Below, one piece after another: positions 32,093 through 41,973 of a DNA stretch of 64,000 nt (position 1 is its first letter; each line of letters starts with the position of its first letter). The position numbers and the translations under genes were made by a program. Below the pieces are notes generated by a model. That model was not told the DNA's origin. It did not search any database and worked only from the letters and a program-made list of their open reading frames with translations. The stretch is from Brucellaceae bacterium (lineage in GTDB: Bacteria; Pseudomonadota; Alphaproteobacteria; Rhizobiales; Rhizobiaceae): positions 124,001 to 188,000 of the forward strand of contig JACKJV010000004.1 of assembly GCA_020637775.1 (NCBI GenBank). The letters run 5' to 3'.

Positions 32093-33421
32093 ATGTCCAA
32101 CCGTCTTGCCGTGGCGCCGAACGATCTGAGCGCGTTCTGGATGCCGTTCACGGCCAATCGCCAGTTCAAGAAGGCGCCGCGCATGCTGGTCGGCGCGCAG
32201 GACATGCATTACACCGCATCCGATGGCCGCAAGATCCTCGACGGGACGGCGGGTCTGTGGTGCGTGAATGCCGGCCATTGCCGTCCGAAGATCACCGAGG
32301 CGATTCGCGAGCAGGCGGGCGAACTTGACTATGCGCCGGCCTTCCAGATGGGCCATCCCAAGGCGTTCGAACTGGCCAACCGGCTCATCGACATAGCGCC
32401 GGACAACATGGCGCATGTGCTGTTCACCAATTCGGGTTCCGAATCTGTCGATACGGCGCTGAAAGTGGCGATTGCCTATCACAGGGCCAAGGGCAACGGA
32501 TCGCGGTTCCGCCTGATCGGCCGCGAGCGCGGCTATCACGGCGTCAATTTCGGTGGCATTTCGGTGGGCGGCATCGTGGCCAACCGCAAGATGTTCGGTA
32601 CGCTGCTGACCGGCGTCGACCACATGCCGCACACCCACCAGCCGGGCAAGAACGCGTTCACCCGCGGCGAGCCCGAGCATGGCGGGGACCTGGCGGACGA
32701 GCTGGAGCGCATCGTGACGTTGCACGACGCCTCGACCATCGCGGCGGTCATCGTCGAGCCGGTGGCCGGTTCGACGGGCGTTCTCATTCCGCCGAAGGGT
32801 TACCTGCAGCGCCTGCGCGACATCTGCACCAAGCACGGCATCCTGCTGATCTTTGACGAGGTCATCACCGGGTACGGCCGGCTCGGCACGCCGTTCGGCG
32901 CGGACTATTTCGGCGTGAAGCCCGATATCATGGTGACCGCCAAGGGGCTGACCAACGGCGTGATCCCGATGGGCGCGGTCTTCGTGACCAAGGAAATCCA
33001 TGACACGTTCATGACCGGGCCGGAGCACCTGATCGAGTTCTTCCACGGCTATACCTATTCGGGCAACCCGATCGCCTCGGCCGCCGCCATCGCCACACTG
33101 GATACCTACAAGGAAGAGGGCCTGCTGGAACGCGGTGCGGAACTGGCGCAGCATTGGGAAGACGCGCTGCATTCGCTGAAGGATGCGCCGCATGTCATCG
33201 ACATTCGCAATATCGGCCTTGTCGGCGCCATCGAGCTGGAGCCGATTGCCGGCGAGCCGACGCGCCGGGCCTTCTCGGCCTTCGTCAAGGCGTTCGAAAA
33301 GGGTGCGCTGATCCGCACCACCGGCGACATCATCGCCCTGTCGCCGCCGCTGATCATCACGAAGGGCCAGATCGACGAACTCATCGACCATGTGCGCGAG
33401 GTGCTGAACGAAGTGGATTGA
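32093..33421 (+). CDS. Beta-alanine (omega-amino acid):pyruvate aminotransferase
   Basis: This is a class III PLP aminotransferase of 442 residues. It would transaminate beta-alanine and 3-aminoisobutyrate from pyrimidine breakdown to malonate or methylmalonate semialdehyde. The N-terminal block AFWMPFTANRQFK is typical of beta-alanine:pyruvate transaminases. PLP contacts include TNSGSESVDTALK, the aspartate in LLIFDEVITGYGR, and the Schiff-base Lys284 in TAKGLTNG. The ATG at 32093 follows GGGAGAAAG; an upstream in-frame ATG lies over the promoter. It heads an operon that runs through the ABC importer to 40614. Confidence 0.92.
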   Translation: MSNRLAVAPNDLSAFWMPFTANRQFKKAPRMLVGAQDMHYTASDGRKILDGTAGLWCVNAGHCRPKITEAIREQAGELDYAPAFQMGHPKAFELANRLIDIAPDNMAHVLFTNSGSESVDTALKVAIAYHRAKGNGSRFRLIGRERGYHGVNFGGISVGGIVANRKMFGTLLTGVDHMPHTHQPGKNAFTRGEPEHGGDLADELERIVTLHDASTIAAVIVEPVAGSTGVLIPPKGYLQRLRDICTKHGILLIFDEVITGYGRLGTPFGADYFGVKPDIMVTAKGLTNGVIPMGAVFVTKEIHDTFMTGPEHLIEFFHGYTYSGNPIASAAAIATLDTYKEEGLLERGAELAQHWEDALHSLKDAPHVIDIRNIGLVGAIELEPIAGEPTRRAFSAFVKAFEKGALIRTTGDIIALSPPLIITKGQIDELIDHVREVLNEVD

Positions 33422-33490
33422 AACTGATCGATCCAATCGGGGCAGACCCGCCGCATGCCGCTCCAAACAAGAACCAGAAGGGGAACAGGA

Positions 33491-34741
33491 ATGGCAGCAC
33501 CGGGGGAAAACTTGCGAATCAATGCCGACAGGCTGTGGGATTCGCTGATGGAGATGGCCAAGATCGGCCCGGGCGTGGCTGGCGGCAACAACCGCCAGAC
33601 GCTGACCGATGCCGATGGCGAAGGCCGCCGTCTCTTCCAGGCATGGTGTGAAGCTGCCGGCTGCACCATGGGCGTGGACGAAATGGGCAACATGTTCGCC
33701 ATGCGACCCGGCGAGGACGCGGACGCGCTGCCGGTCTATGTCGGCTCGCACCTGGACACGCAGCCGACGGGCGGAAAATACGACGGCGTGCTCGGCGTGC
33801 TGGGCGGCCTGGAAGTCGTCCGTACGCTGAACGACCTGGGCATCAAGACGAAACATCCCATCGTTGTCACCAACTGGACAAACGAGGAGGGAACGCGTTT
33901 CGCGCCCGCCATGCTCGCTTCGGGCGTGTTTGCCGGTGTCCACGGGCAGGATTGGGCCTATGACAGGACCGATGCCGATGGCCGGCGCTTCGGCGACGAA
34001 CTGGTGCGCATCGGCTGGAAGGGTGAGGAACAGGTGGGCGCGCGCAAGATGCACGCCTTCTTTGAACTGCATATCGAGCAGGGCCCGATCCTGGAAGCCG
34101 AAGGCAAGGACATCGGCGTCGTCACCCACGGGCAGGGGCTTTCCTGGACCCAGGTGACGGTGACCGGCAAGGAGGCGCATACCGGTTCGACACCGATGCC
34201 GATGCGCCGCAATGCCGGTCTTGGCATGGCGCGCATTCTTCAGCTCGTCGACGAGATCGCGCTTTCCCATGCACCTCATGCTGTTGGCGCGGCCGGTCAT
34301 ATCGAGGTTCATCCCAACAGCCGCAATGTGATTCCGGGCAAGGCCATCTTCACCGTGGACTTCCGCTCGCCCGACCTTGCCGTGATCCAGGACATGGAAC
34401 AGCGCCTGAAGATCGGGGCAAAGGAAATCTGCGATGAAATGGGCCTGCAGGTGGAGTTCGAGAAGGTCGGCGGGTTTGATCCGGTCGAATTCGACGAGGG
34501 CTGCGTGAAGGCCATCCGCGATGCCGCGGAGCGGCTGGGTTACTCGCATCGCAACATCATTTCCGGGGCCGGGCACGACGCCTGCTGGATCAACCGGGTG
34601 GCGCCAACGGCGATGGTGATGTGCCCCTGCGTGGACGGGCTTTCGCACAACGAGGCGGAGGAGATTTCCAAGGACTGGGCGCGGGCCGGGGCCGACGTGC
34701 TGTTCCATGCGGTGGTCGAAACCGCGCAGATCGTCGAGTGA
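33491..34741 (+). CDS. M20-type Zn hydrolase, beta-ureidopropionase / N-carbamoyl amino acid amidohydrolase
   Basis: This is a dinuclear metal amidohydrolase of 416 residues (hydantoinase/carbamoylase family). It would cleave N-carbamoyl-beta-alanine to beta-alanine, CO2 and ammonia. Metal-binding motifs are GSHLDTQPTGGKYDG (His and bridging Asp), TNEEGTRF (Glu) and ELHIEQGP (His). A C-terminal histidine lies in GAGHDACW. Allantoate amidohydrolase is an alternative, but the dihydropyrimidinase gene two places downstream favours the pyrimidine role. The ATG at 33491 follows AGGGGAACAGG. Confidence 0.9.
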   Translation: MAAPGENLRINADRLWDSLMEMAKIGPGVAGGNNRQTLTDADGEGRRLFQAWCEAAGCTMGVDEMGNMFAMRPGEDADALPVYVGSHLDTQPTGGKYDGVLGVLGGLEVVRTLNDLGIKTKHPIVVTNWTNEEGTRFAPAMLASGVFAGVHGQDWAYDRTDADGRRFGDELVRIGWKGEEQVGARKMHAFFELHIEQGPILEAEGKDIGVVTHGQGLSWTQVTVTGKEAHTGSTPMPMRRNAGLGMARILQLVDEIALSHAPHAVGAAGHIEVHPNSRNVIPGKAIFTVDFRSPDLAVIQDMEQRLKIGAKEICDEMGLQVEFEKVGGFDPVEFDEGCVKAIRDAAERLGYSHRNIISGAGHDACWINRVAPTAMVMCPCVDGLSHNEAEEISKDWARAGADVLFHAVVETAQIVE

Positions 34742-34748
34742 GGCTTCC

Positions 34749-35507
34749 TTGACCTTCACCCAGAACAAAGCGGTGGCCACGACAGACGAGGCGCAACTGC
34801 GCATCGACCTGGCCGCTGCACTCAGGCTGGCGGCGCGCAATGACTGGCACGAGGGCGTCGCCAACCATTTTTCCGCCGCCGTTTCTGCAGACGGGAAGCA
34901 ATTCCTGGTCAATCCGCGCTGGCGGCATTTCTCGCGGGTGAAGGCATCGGACCTGCTGCTGGTGGATGCCGACGACCCGGAAACGATGAAACGGGCGGAT
35001 GCGCCGGACCCGTCCGCCTGGTCGATCCATTCGGCCATTCACCGGCGGCTGCCGCAAGCACGCGTGGCGCTGCACCTGCACCCGCCTTACGCCACCACAC
35101 TGGCCTGCCTGGAGGATCCGGTGATCTACCCGGTGGACCAGGTGACGGCGCGTTTCTTCCGGCGGATCGCCTACGACCTCGACTTCGGCGGCATTGCGAC
35201 GCAGGAAGCCGAGGGCGAGCGGATCGCCGCGGCCATCGGCAATCACCGGCAGGTGCTGATGGGCAATCATGGCGTGACGACCGTCGCCCCCACGGTCGCG
35301 GAAGCCTTCGATGCCATGTACCATCTGGAAAGGGCGGCGCGCCAGCTCGTGCTCGCCTATCAGACGGGCCGGCCGCTGGCCGTCATGGATGACGACCTGG
35401 CGGAGGCGACAGCAGCGGAATGGGAGGTCTACCGGGAGGCCGAGTTCGCCCATTTCGAGGAGATGAAGCACATTCTGGACGAGGAAGAACCCTCTTACGC
35501 CGAGTGA
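34749..35507 (+). CDS. Class II aldolase/adducin-like protein, likely not a classical aldolase
   Basis: This is an adducin-domain protein of 252 residues. Zinc-type histidines are present in VALHLHPPYATTL and NHGVTT. The position of the catalytic glutamate of fuculose aldolase (SSEW) appears here as PSAW, so the general acid/base is missing. A TTG at 34749 was chosen: it is 5 nt after AGTGAGG, and no ATG occurs until much later. The gene lies between the carbamoylase and dihydropyrimidinase genes, which suggests a role in pyrimidine or hydantoin use. The reaction is unknown. A decarboxylase or lyase role for a semialdehyde product is possible but unproven. Confidence 0.75.
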   Translation: MTFTQNKAVATTDEAQLRIDLAAALRLAARNDWHEGVANHFSAAVSADGKQFLVNPRWRHFSRVKASDLLLVDADDPETMKRADAPDPSAWSIHSAIHRRLPQARVALHLHPPYATTLACLEDPVIYPVDQVTARFFRRIAYDLDFGGIATQEAEGERIAAAIGNHRQVLMGNHGVTTVAPTVAEAFDAMYHLERAARQLVLAYQTGRPLAVMDDDLAEATAAEWEVYREAEFAHFEEMKHILDEEEPSYAE

Positions 35508-35541
35508 GCCGGACCAAGTATAACCATAAGGGGAACGGACC

Positions 35542-36993
35542 ATGAGCAAGGTCATCAAGAACGGAACCATTGTCACAGCCGACCGCACCTGGAAGGCGGA
35601 CGTGCTCGTCAAGCACGACAAGATCGTCGCCATCGGGCATGACCTGCACGGCGATCACGAGATCGACGCGACGGGCTGCTACGTGATGCCGGGCGGCATC
35701 GATCCGCACACGCATCTGGAAATGCCCTTCATGGGCACCTATTCGACCGACGATTTCGAGAGCGGCACACGCGCCGCGGTGTCCGGCGGCACCACGATGG
35801 TGGTGGACTTCTGCCTGCCGAACCCCGGCGAATCGCTGCTGACGGCCATCGACCGCTGGTCGAACAAGTCGACGCGCGCCTGCTGCGACTATTCCTATCA
35901 CATGGCGATCACCTGGTGGGGCGAGCAGGTGTTCAACGAAATGCCGGAAGTGGTGGAGCGCGGCATCACGTCGTTCAAGCATTTCATGGCCTACAAGGGC
36001 GCGCTGATGGTCAATGACGACGAGATGTATGCCTCGTTCCAGCGCTGCGCGGAACTGGGTGCGTTGCCGCTCGTCCATGCCGAGAACGGCGATGTCGTCG
36101 CCTCGCTGCAGCAGCGGCTGATGGCGGAAGGCAATGACGGGCCGGAAGCGCATGCCTATTCGCGCCCGCCGGAAGTGGAGGGCGAGGCGACGAATCGCGC
36201 CATCATGATTGCCGACATGGCCGGCGTGCCGCTCTATGTCGTGCATACGTCTTGCGAACAGGCGCACGAGGCCATCCGACGGGCCCGCCAGAAGGGCATG
36301 CGCGTTTTCGGCGAGCCGCTGATCCAGCACCTGGTGCTCGATGAAAGCGAGTATTTCGACAAGGACTGGGACCACGCCGCGCGCCGCGTGATGAGCCCGC
36401 CCTTCCGCAACAAGCAGCACCAGGATTCGTTGTGGGCCGGCCTTGCTGCCGGATCGCTGCAGGTGGTGGCGACGGACCATTGCGCCTTCACCACGGAACA
36501 GAAGCGCTACGGCGTGGGGGATTTCACCAAGATTCCGAACGGGACCGGCGGGCTGGAAGACCGTCTGCCGGTGCTGTGGACGCGTGGCGTGAATACAGGC
36601 CGGCTGACCATGAACGAGTTCGTGGCCGTGACCTCGACAAATATCGCCAAGATCCTCAACATGTATCCGCGCAAGGGTGCCATCGTGGAAGGCGCCGATG
36701 CCGACATCATCGTCTGGGATCCGGAGGCGGAGAAGACGATTGCCGCCGACACGCAGCAATCGGCCATCGATTACAACGTCTTCGAGGGCATCAAGGTGAA
36801 GGGCCTGCCGAAATACGTGCTGACGCGCGGAGAAATCGCGGTGGACAATGGCGAGGTTCACGCCAGGCCAGGCCATGGCCAGTTTGTCGGACGTGAGCCG
36901 AACATGGCGGTGAACACGGCGCTTTCAACCTGGAAGGAACTGGTCGCGCCACGCAAGGTGGAGCGCAGCGGCATTCCTGCGAGCGGGGTGTAA
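35542..36993 (+). CDS. hydA: Dihydropyrimidinase (D-hydantoinase)
   Basis: This zinc amidohydrolase (483 residues) opens dihydrouracil and dihydrothymine rings. The first metal ligands are His56 and His58 in DPHTHLEMP. The carboxylated bridging lysine is Lys152 in MAYKGALMV. Further ligands lie in HAENGD, HTSCEQ and ATDHCAF. Length matches the family. A GGGGAAC ribosome-binding site precedes the start. The neighbouring carbamoylase and transaminase complete the reductive pathway, so pyrimidine catabolism is favoured over a role with 5-substituted hydantoins. Confidence 0.94.
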   Translation: MSKVIKNGTIVTADRTWKADVLVKHDKIVAIGHDLHGDHEIDATGCYVMPGGIDPHTHLEMPFMGTYSTDDFESGTRAAVSGGTTMVVDFCLPNPGESLLTAIDRWSNKSTRACCDYSYHMAITWWGEQVFNEMPEVVERGITSFKHFMAYKGALMVNDDEMYASFQRCAELGALPLVHAENGDVVASLQQRLMAEGNDGPEAHAYSRPPEVEGEATNRAIMIADMAGVPLYVVHTSCEQAHEAIRRARQKGMRVFGEPLIQHLVLDESEYFDKDWDHAARRVMSPPFRNKQHQDSLWAGLAAGSLQVVATDHCAFTTEQKRYGVGDFTKIPNGTGGLEDRLPVLWTRGVNTGRLTMNEFVAVTSTNIAKILNMYPRKGAIVEGADADIIVWDPEAEKTIAADTQQSAIDYNVFEGIKVKGLPKYVLTRGEIAVDNGEVHARPGHGQFVGREPNMAVNTALSTWKELVAPRKVERSGIPASGV

Positions 36994-36994
36994 C

Positions 36995-37792
36995 TTGCAG
37001 CACGCAATCATAAAGGCGGGCGGAGTCATCTCCGCCCAGAACCTCTCGCTGACGTTCGAAACCAATGACGGACCGGTTCACGCCCTGTCCGACGTGAATC
37101 TCGACATCGGAAAGGGTGAGTTCGTCTCCTTCATCGGTCCTTCGGGCTGTGGCAAGACGACGTTCCTGCGGGTGATCGCCGATCTCGAACAGCCGACGGG
37201 CGGGACGATCTCGGTCAACGGCATGACGCCGGAGGAAGCGCGGCGCGCGCGCGCCTATGGCTACGTGTTCCAGGCCGCATCCCTCTATCCGTGGCGGACG
37301 ATCGAAAAGAACATTGCGCTGCCGCTGGAGATCATGGGAATTTCACGCGCAGAGCAGGGTGAGCGCATCGCCCGTGTGCTGGAACTGGTGGACCTTTCCG
37401 GCTTCGGCAAGAAATATCCCTGGCAATTGTCCGGCGGCATGCAGCAGCGCGCCTCGATCGCGAGGGCACTGGCCTTCGATGCGGATCTGCTGCTGATGGA
37501 CGAACCGTTCGGCGCGCTGGACGAGATCGTGCGCGACCACCTGAACGAACAGCTTCTGAAGCTGTGGGACCGCACGGACAAGACGATCTGTTTCGTGACC
37601 CATTCCATTCCCGAAGCCGTCTACCTGTCCACCAAGATCGTGGTCATGAGCCCGCGTCCTGGCCGGGTGACGGACGTGATCGAGTCGACGCTGCCGAAGG
37701 AGCGCCCGCTCGACATTCGCGAGACACCGGAATTCCTGGAAATCGCGCATCGGGTGCGCGAAGGCCTGCGTGCGGGGCATAGCTATGACTGA
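36995..37792 (+). CDS. ABC transporter ATP-binding protein (NitT/TauT type)
   Basis: This is the ATPase subunit (265 residues) of an importer. Walker A is GPSGCGKTT (near residue 49), the signature is LSGGMQQR and Walker B is LLLMDEPFGALD. The start is a TTG one base after the dihydropyrimidinase stop, with GAGCGGGG upstream, so the import genes are in the pyrimidine operon. Similar ATPases serve nitrate, taurine and thiamine-pyrimidine importers. Together with its neighbours it probably imports a pyrimidine, dihydropyrimidine or hydantoin. Confidence 0.9.
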   Translation: MQHAIIKAGGVISAQNLSLTFETNDGPVHALSDVNLDIGKGEFVSFIGPSGCGKTTFLRVIADLEQPTGGTISVNGMTPEEARRARAYGYVFQAASLYPWRTIEKNIALPLEIMGISRAEQGERIARVLELVDLSGFGKKYPWQLSGGMQQRASIARALAFDADLLLMDEPFGALDEIVRDHLNEQLLKLWDRTDKTICFVTHSIPEAVYLSTKIVVMSPRPGRVTDVIESTLPKERPLDIRETPEFLEIAHRVREGLRAGHSYD

Positions 37793-37819
37793 GGTTGCAG
37801 CCAATTCGCGGGTGCGGCC

Positions 37820-38734
37820 ATGACCGCTGCCACGCAGACACGAAACGGCCCCTCTGTTCTGGGTCGTGCCTGGGAAGGCACCGCACTGCCGGTCACCATT
37901 GTCGTGCTCATCATCGTGGCGATCTGGTATGTGGCTGCCGTGTTCATGAACGCGCCGCAGGAACATGACCGGGCCGAACGGGCGGGGCAGACGCTGTCAT
38001 TTTCGCAACTCGTCACGCAGACCATGGCGCAGGAGCGTCCGGTGCTGCCGGCACCGCACCAGGTGGTGGTCGAGCTCTGGGATACGACGGTCGGCAAGAA
38101 GATCACGTCCAAGCGCAGCCTCGTCTACCACGCCTGGGTCACGCTTTCGGCGACGCTGGCGGGCTTTGCCATCGGCACGGTGCTCGGCATCGCGCTGGCC
38201 GTGTTCATCGTGCATAACACGGCGGCCGACAAGTCGCTCATGCCTTGGATCATTGCCTCGCAGACGATCCCGATCCTTGCCATTGCGCCGATGATCATCG
38301 TCGTTCTCTACAATATCGGCCTGTCGGGCCTGCTGCCCAAGGCGCTGATCTCCACCTACCTTTCCTTCTTTCCGGTCGTCGTCGGCATGGTGAAGGGGCT
38401 TCGCTCGCCGGATGCCATGCAGCTTGACCTGATGCGAACGTGGAATGCGTCGGCGGCGCAAACCTTCTGGAAATTGCGCTGGCCATCCTCCATGCCCTAT
38501 CTGTTCACGTCGATGAAGGTGGCGGTGGCCATCAGCCTCGTCGGCGCCATCGTCGGCGAATTGCCGACCGGCGCCGTTGCCGGGCTCGGGGCGCGCCTGC
38601 TCGCCGGCTCCTATTACGGGCAGACGATCCAGATCTGGTCGGCGCTGTTCATGGCGGCAGGGCTGGCGGCATGCCTGGTGGCGCTGGTCGGGCTGGCACA
38701 CACGATGGTGCTCAAGCGGATGGGGCAGGCGTGA
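37820..38734 (+). CDS. ABC transporter permease (first)
   Basis: This is an inner-membrane permease of 304 residues with about six membrane helices. A non-homologous stretch (about residues 45-70) follows the first helix. The coupling loop that contacts the ATPase shows the pattern MRTWNASAAQTFWKLRWP, an EAA-like motif of NitT/TauT permeases. The stop codon overlaps the start of the second permease (TGATG at 38732-38736). Two different permeases suggest a heterodimeric channel. Confidence 0.9.
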   Translation: MTAATQTRNGPSVLGRAWEGTALPVTIVVLIIVAIWYVAAVFMNAPQEHDRAERAGQTLSFSQLVTQTMAQERPVLPAPHQVVVELWDTTVGKKITSKRSLVYHAWVTLSATLAGFAIGTVLGIALAVFIVHNTAADKSLMPWIIASQTIPILAIAPMIIVVLYNIGLSGLLPKALISTYLSFFPVVVGMVKGLRSPDAMQLDLMRTWNASAAQTFWKLRWPSSMPYLFTSMKVAVAISLVGAIVGELPTGAVAGLGARLLAGSYYGQTIQIWSALFMAAGLAACLVALVGLAHTMVLKRMGQA

Positions 38735-39603
38735 TGGATACCGGCTGGATCATTTTCGCGCTCGTCTTCTGGCTTGGTGCCTGGGCGCTCAACGAATGGC
38801 TTGTCCGCCTTCAGCCGGACGGAATGCTGGCGCGCCGCGGCATCGGCCTGGTCGTGCCGCTGCTTTTCGGCATCACCCTGCTGGTGATCTGGGAAGGGAT
38901 CGTGCGCGGCTTCAACGTGCCGTCGGTGCTGCTGCCCACGCCATCGGCGATCTGGGATCGAATAGCGGGTTCCGTGCCGATCCTGTGGGCGGATTTCCGC
39001 CAGACGGTCATCAAGTCTGTCATTCCAGGCTACATCATGGGATGCGGAGCGGGCTTCGTCGTGGCGATCCTGATCGACCGTTCACCGTTCCTGAAGCGCG
39101 GCCTGCTGCCCATCGGGAATTTCGTGTCGGCGCTTCCGGTCATCGGCATCGCGCCGATCATGGTCATGTGGTTCGGCTTCGACTGGCAGTCCAAGGCGGC
39201 GGTCGTGGTCGTGATGACCTTCTTTCCCATGCTGGTGAATACCGTGCAGGGTCTGGCGGCCGCCAATTCCATGGAAAAGGACCTGATGCGCACCTATGCC
39301 GCCAATTACTGGCAGACGCTGGTCAAGCTGCGTCTGCCGGCGGCCAGTCCCTTCATCTTCAATGCGCTGAAGATCAATTCCACGCTTGCACTGATCGGGG
39401 CAATCGTGGCCGAATTCTTCGGCACGCCGATTGTCGGCATGGGCTTCCGCATCTCCGCCGAGATCGGGCGCATGAATGTCGACATGGTATGGGCAGAAAT
39501 CGCCGTCGCCGCCTTGGCGGGTTCTGTCTTCTATGGCGTGGTGGCGCTCATCGAACGCGCCGTCACGTTCTGGCACCCGTCCGTCCGTGGTGGGCGGGCG
39601 TAG
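38734..39603 (+). CDS. ABC transporter permease (second)
   Basis: This is the partner permease of 289 residues with about six membrane helices. Its EAA-like coupling loop is MRTYAANYWQTLVKLRLP. The ATG at 38734 overlaps the previous stop by one base. It is similar in layout to the first permease, so the pair probably arose by duplication. It works with the ATPase upstream and the receptor downstream. Confidence 0.9.
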   Translation: MDTGWIIFALVFWLGAWALNEWLVRLQPDGMLARRGIGLVVPLLFGITLLVIWEGIVRGFNVPSVLLPTPSAIWDRIAGSVPILWADFRQTVIKSVIPGYIMGCGAGFVVAILIDRSPFLKRGLLPIGNFVSALPVIGIAPIMVMWFGFDWQSKAAVVVVMTFFPMLVNTVQGLAAANSMEKDLMRTYAANYWQTLVKLRLPAASPFIFNALKINSTLALIGAIVAEFFGTPIVGMGFRISAEIGRMNVDMVWAEIAVAALAGSVFYGVVALIERAVTFWHPSVRGGRA

Positions 39604-39621
39604 CAACCCAGGGGAACAAAA

Positions 39622-40614
39622 ATGAAAAAATCACTTGCAACTGCATTCATGGCGTCGGCGCTGGCGCTGACATCCTTTTCGGCCCTTGCGGCGGACAAGC
39701 TGACGCTGCAGCTCAAATGGGTCACACAGGCCCAGTTCGCCGGCTATTACGTGGCCAAGGACAAGGGCTTCTACGATGAGGAAAACCTCGATGTGGAGAT
39801 CAAGCCCGGCGGACCGGACGTGGCTCCGCCCCAGGTGATCGCGGGCGGCGGCGCCGATATCGTGCTCGACTGGATGCCGTCCGCGCTGGCCACGCGCGAG
39901 AAGGGCATTCCGCTCGTCAACATCGCGCAGCCGTTCAAGAGCTCCGGCATGATGCTGACCTGCCGCAAGGATTCCGGCATTTCCTCGCCGGAGGACTTCA
40001 AGGGCAAGACGCTGGGCGTCTGGTTCGGCGGGAACGAATATCCGTTCCTGAACTGGATGAACAAGCTTGGCTACAAGACCGACGGCAGCCCGGACGGCGT
40101 GACCGTTCTCAAGCAGGGCTTCAATGTCGATCCGCTGCTGCAGAAGCAGGCCGACTGCATCTCCACGATGACCTACAACGAATACTGGCAGGTGATCGAT
40201 GCCGGCCTGACGCCGGAAGAACTCGTCGTGTTCAAGTATGAGGACGAAGGGGTGTCCACGCTGGAAGACGGCATCTGGGTGCTGGAGGACAGCCTGAAGG
40301 ACCCGGAAATGGTCGACAAGCTGGCCCGTTTCGTGCGCGCGTCCATGAAGGGCTGGAAATGGGCCGAGGAAAACCCGGATGAAGCAGCCGAGATCGTGCT
40401 GGAAAACGACGCCACCGGCGCGCAGACGGAGAAGCACCAGAAGCGCATGATGCGCGAGATCGCCAAGCTGACGGCCGGCTCCAACGGCGCGCTCGATCCG
40501 GCCGACTACGAGCGGACGGTCGATGCGCTGATGAGCGGCGGCTCCGATCCGGTCATCGCCAAGAAGCCGGAAGGTGCATGGACGCATGACATCACCGACA
40601 AGGCGCTGAACTGA
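39622..40614 (+). CDS. ABC transporter substrate-binding protein, THI5/NMT1 type
   Basis: This is a periplasmic receptor of 330 residues. The signal peptide (about 1-23) ends at FSALAA. The mature N terminus, KLTLQLKWVTQAQFAGYYVA, is the hallmark of THI5/NMT1-type receptors, which bind pyrimidine-like ligands such as formyl-aminopyrimidine (ThiY). No lipobox is present. As the last gene of a pyrimidine catabolic operon it most likely binds uracil, thymine, dihydropyrimidines or related rings; this is inference. A strong terminator follows. Confidence 0.9.
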   Translation: MKKSLATAFMASALALTSFSALAADKLTLQLKWVTQAQFAGYYVAKDKGFYDEENLDVEIKPGGPDVAPPQVIAGGGADIVLDWMPSALATREKGIPLVNIAQPFKSSGMMLTCRKDSGISSPEDFKGKTLGVWFGGNEYPFLNWMNKLGYKTDGSPDGVTVLKQGFNVDPLLQKQADCISTMTYNEYWQVIDAGLTPEELVVFKYEDEGVSTLEDGIWVLEDSLKDPEMVDKLARFVRASMKGWKWAEENPDEAAEIVLENDATGAQTEKHQKRMMREIAKLTAGSNGALDPADYERTVDALMSGGSDPVIAKKPEGAWTHDITDKALN

Positions 40615-40642
40615 CCCTGGGCGCCGGAAACATGCATGCAGG

Positions 40643-40673
40643 AAGGGGGCGGCTTGCGGGCCGCCCCCTTTTT
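40643..40673 (+). terminator. Rho-independent terminator of the pyrimidine/ABC operon
   Basis: AAGGGGGCGGC (40643-40653) pairs with GCCGCCCCCTT (40660-40670) around a 6-nt loop, and five uridines end the element. It also separates this operon from the convergent pobA gene. Confidence 0.9.
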
Positions 40674-40701
40674 GATTTCGCTTCACTCCCGCGGGTCGTC
40701 C

Positions 40702-41973
<1,272 letters not shown>

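Noticed and set aside
32024..35038. A 1004-codon open frame antisense to the transaminase, carbamoylase and aldolase genes
   Set aside because: It lies wholly opposite genes with clear catalytic motifs. It is rich in His, Arg, Gln and Asp, typical of the antisense frame of GC-rich coding sequence, and has no recognisable domain.
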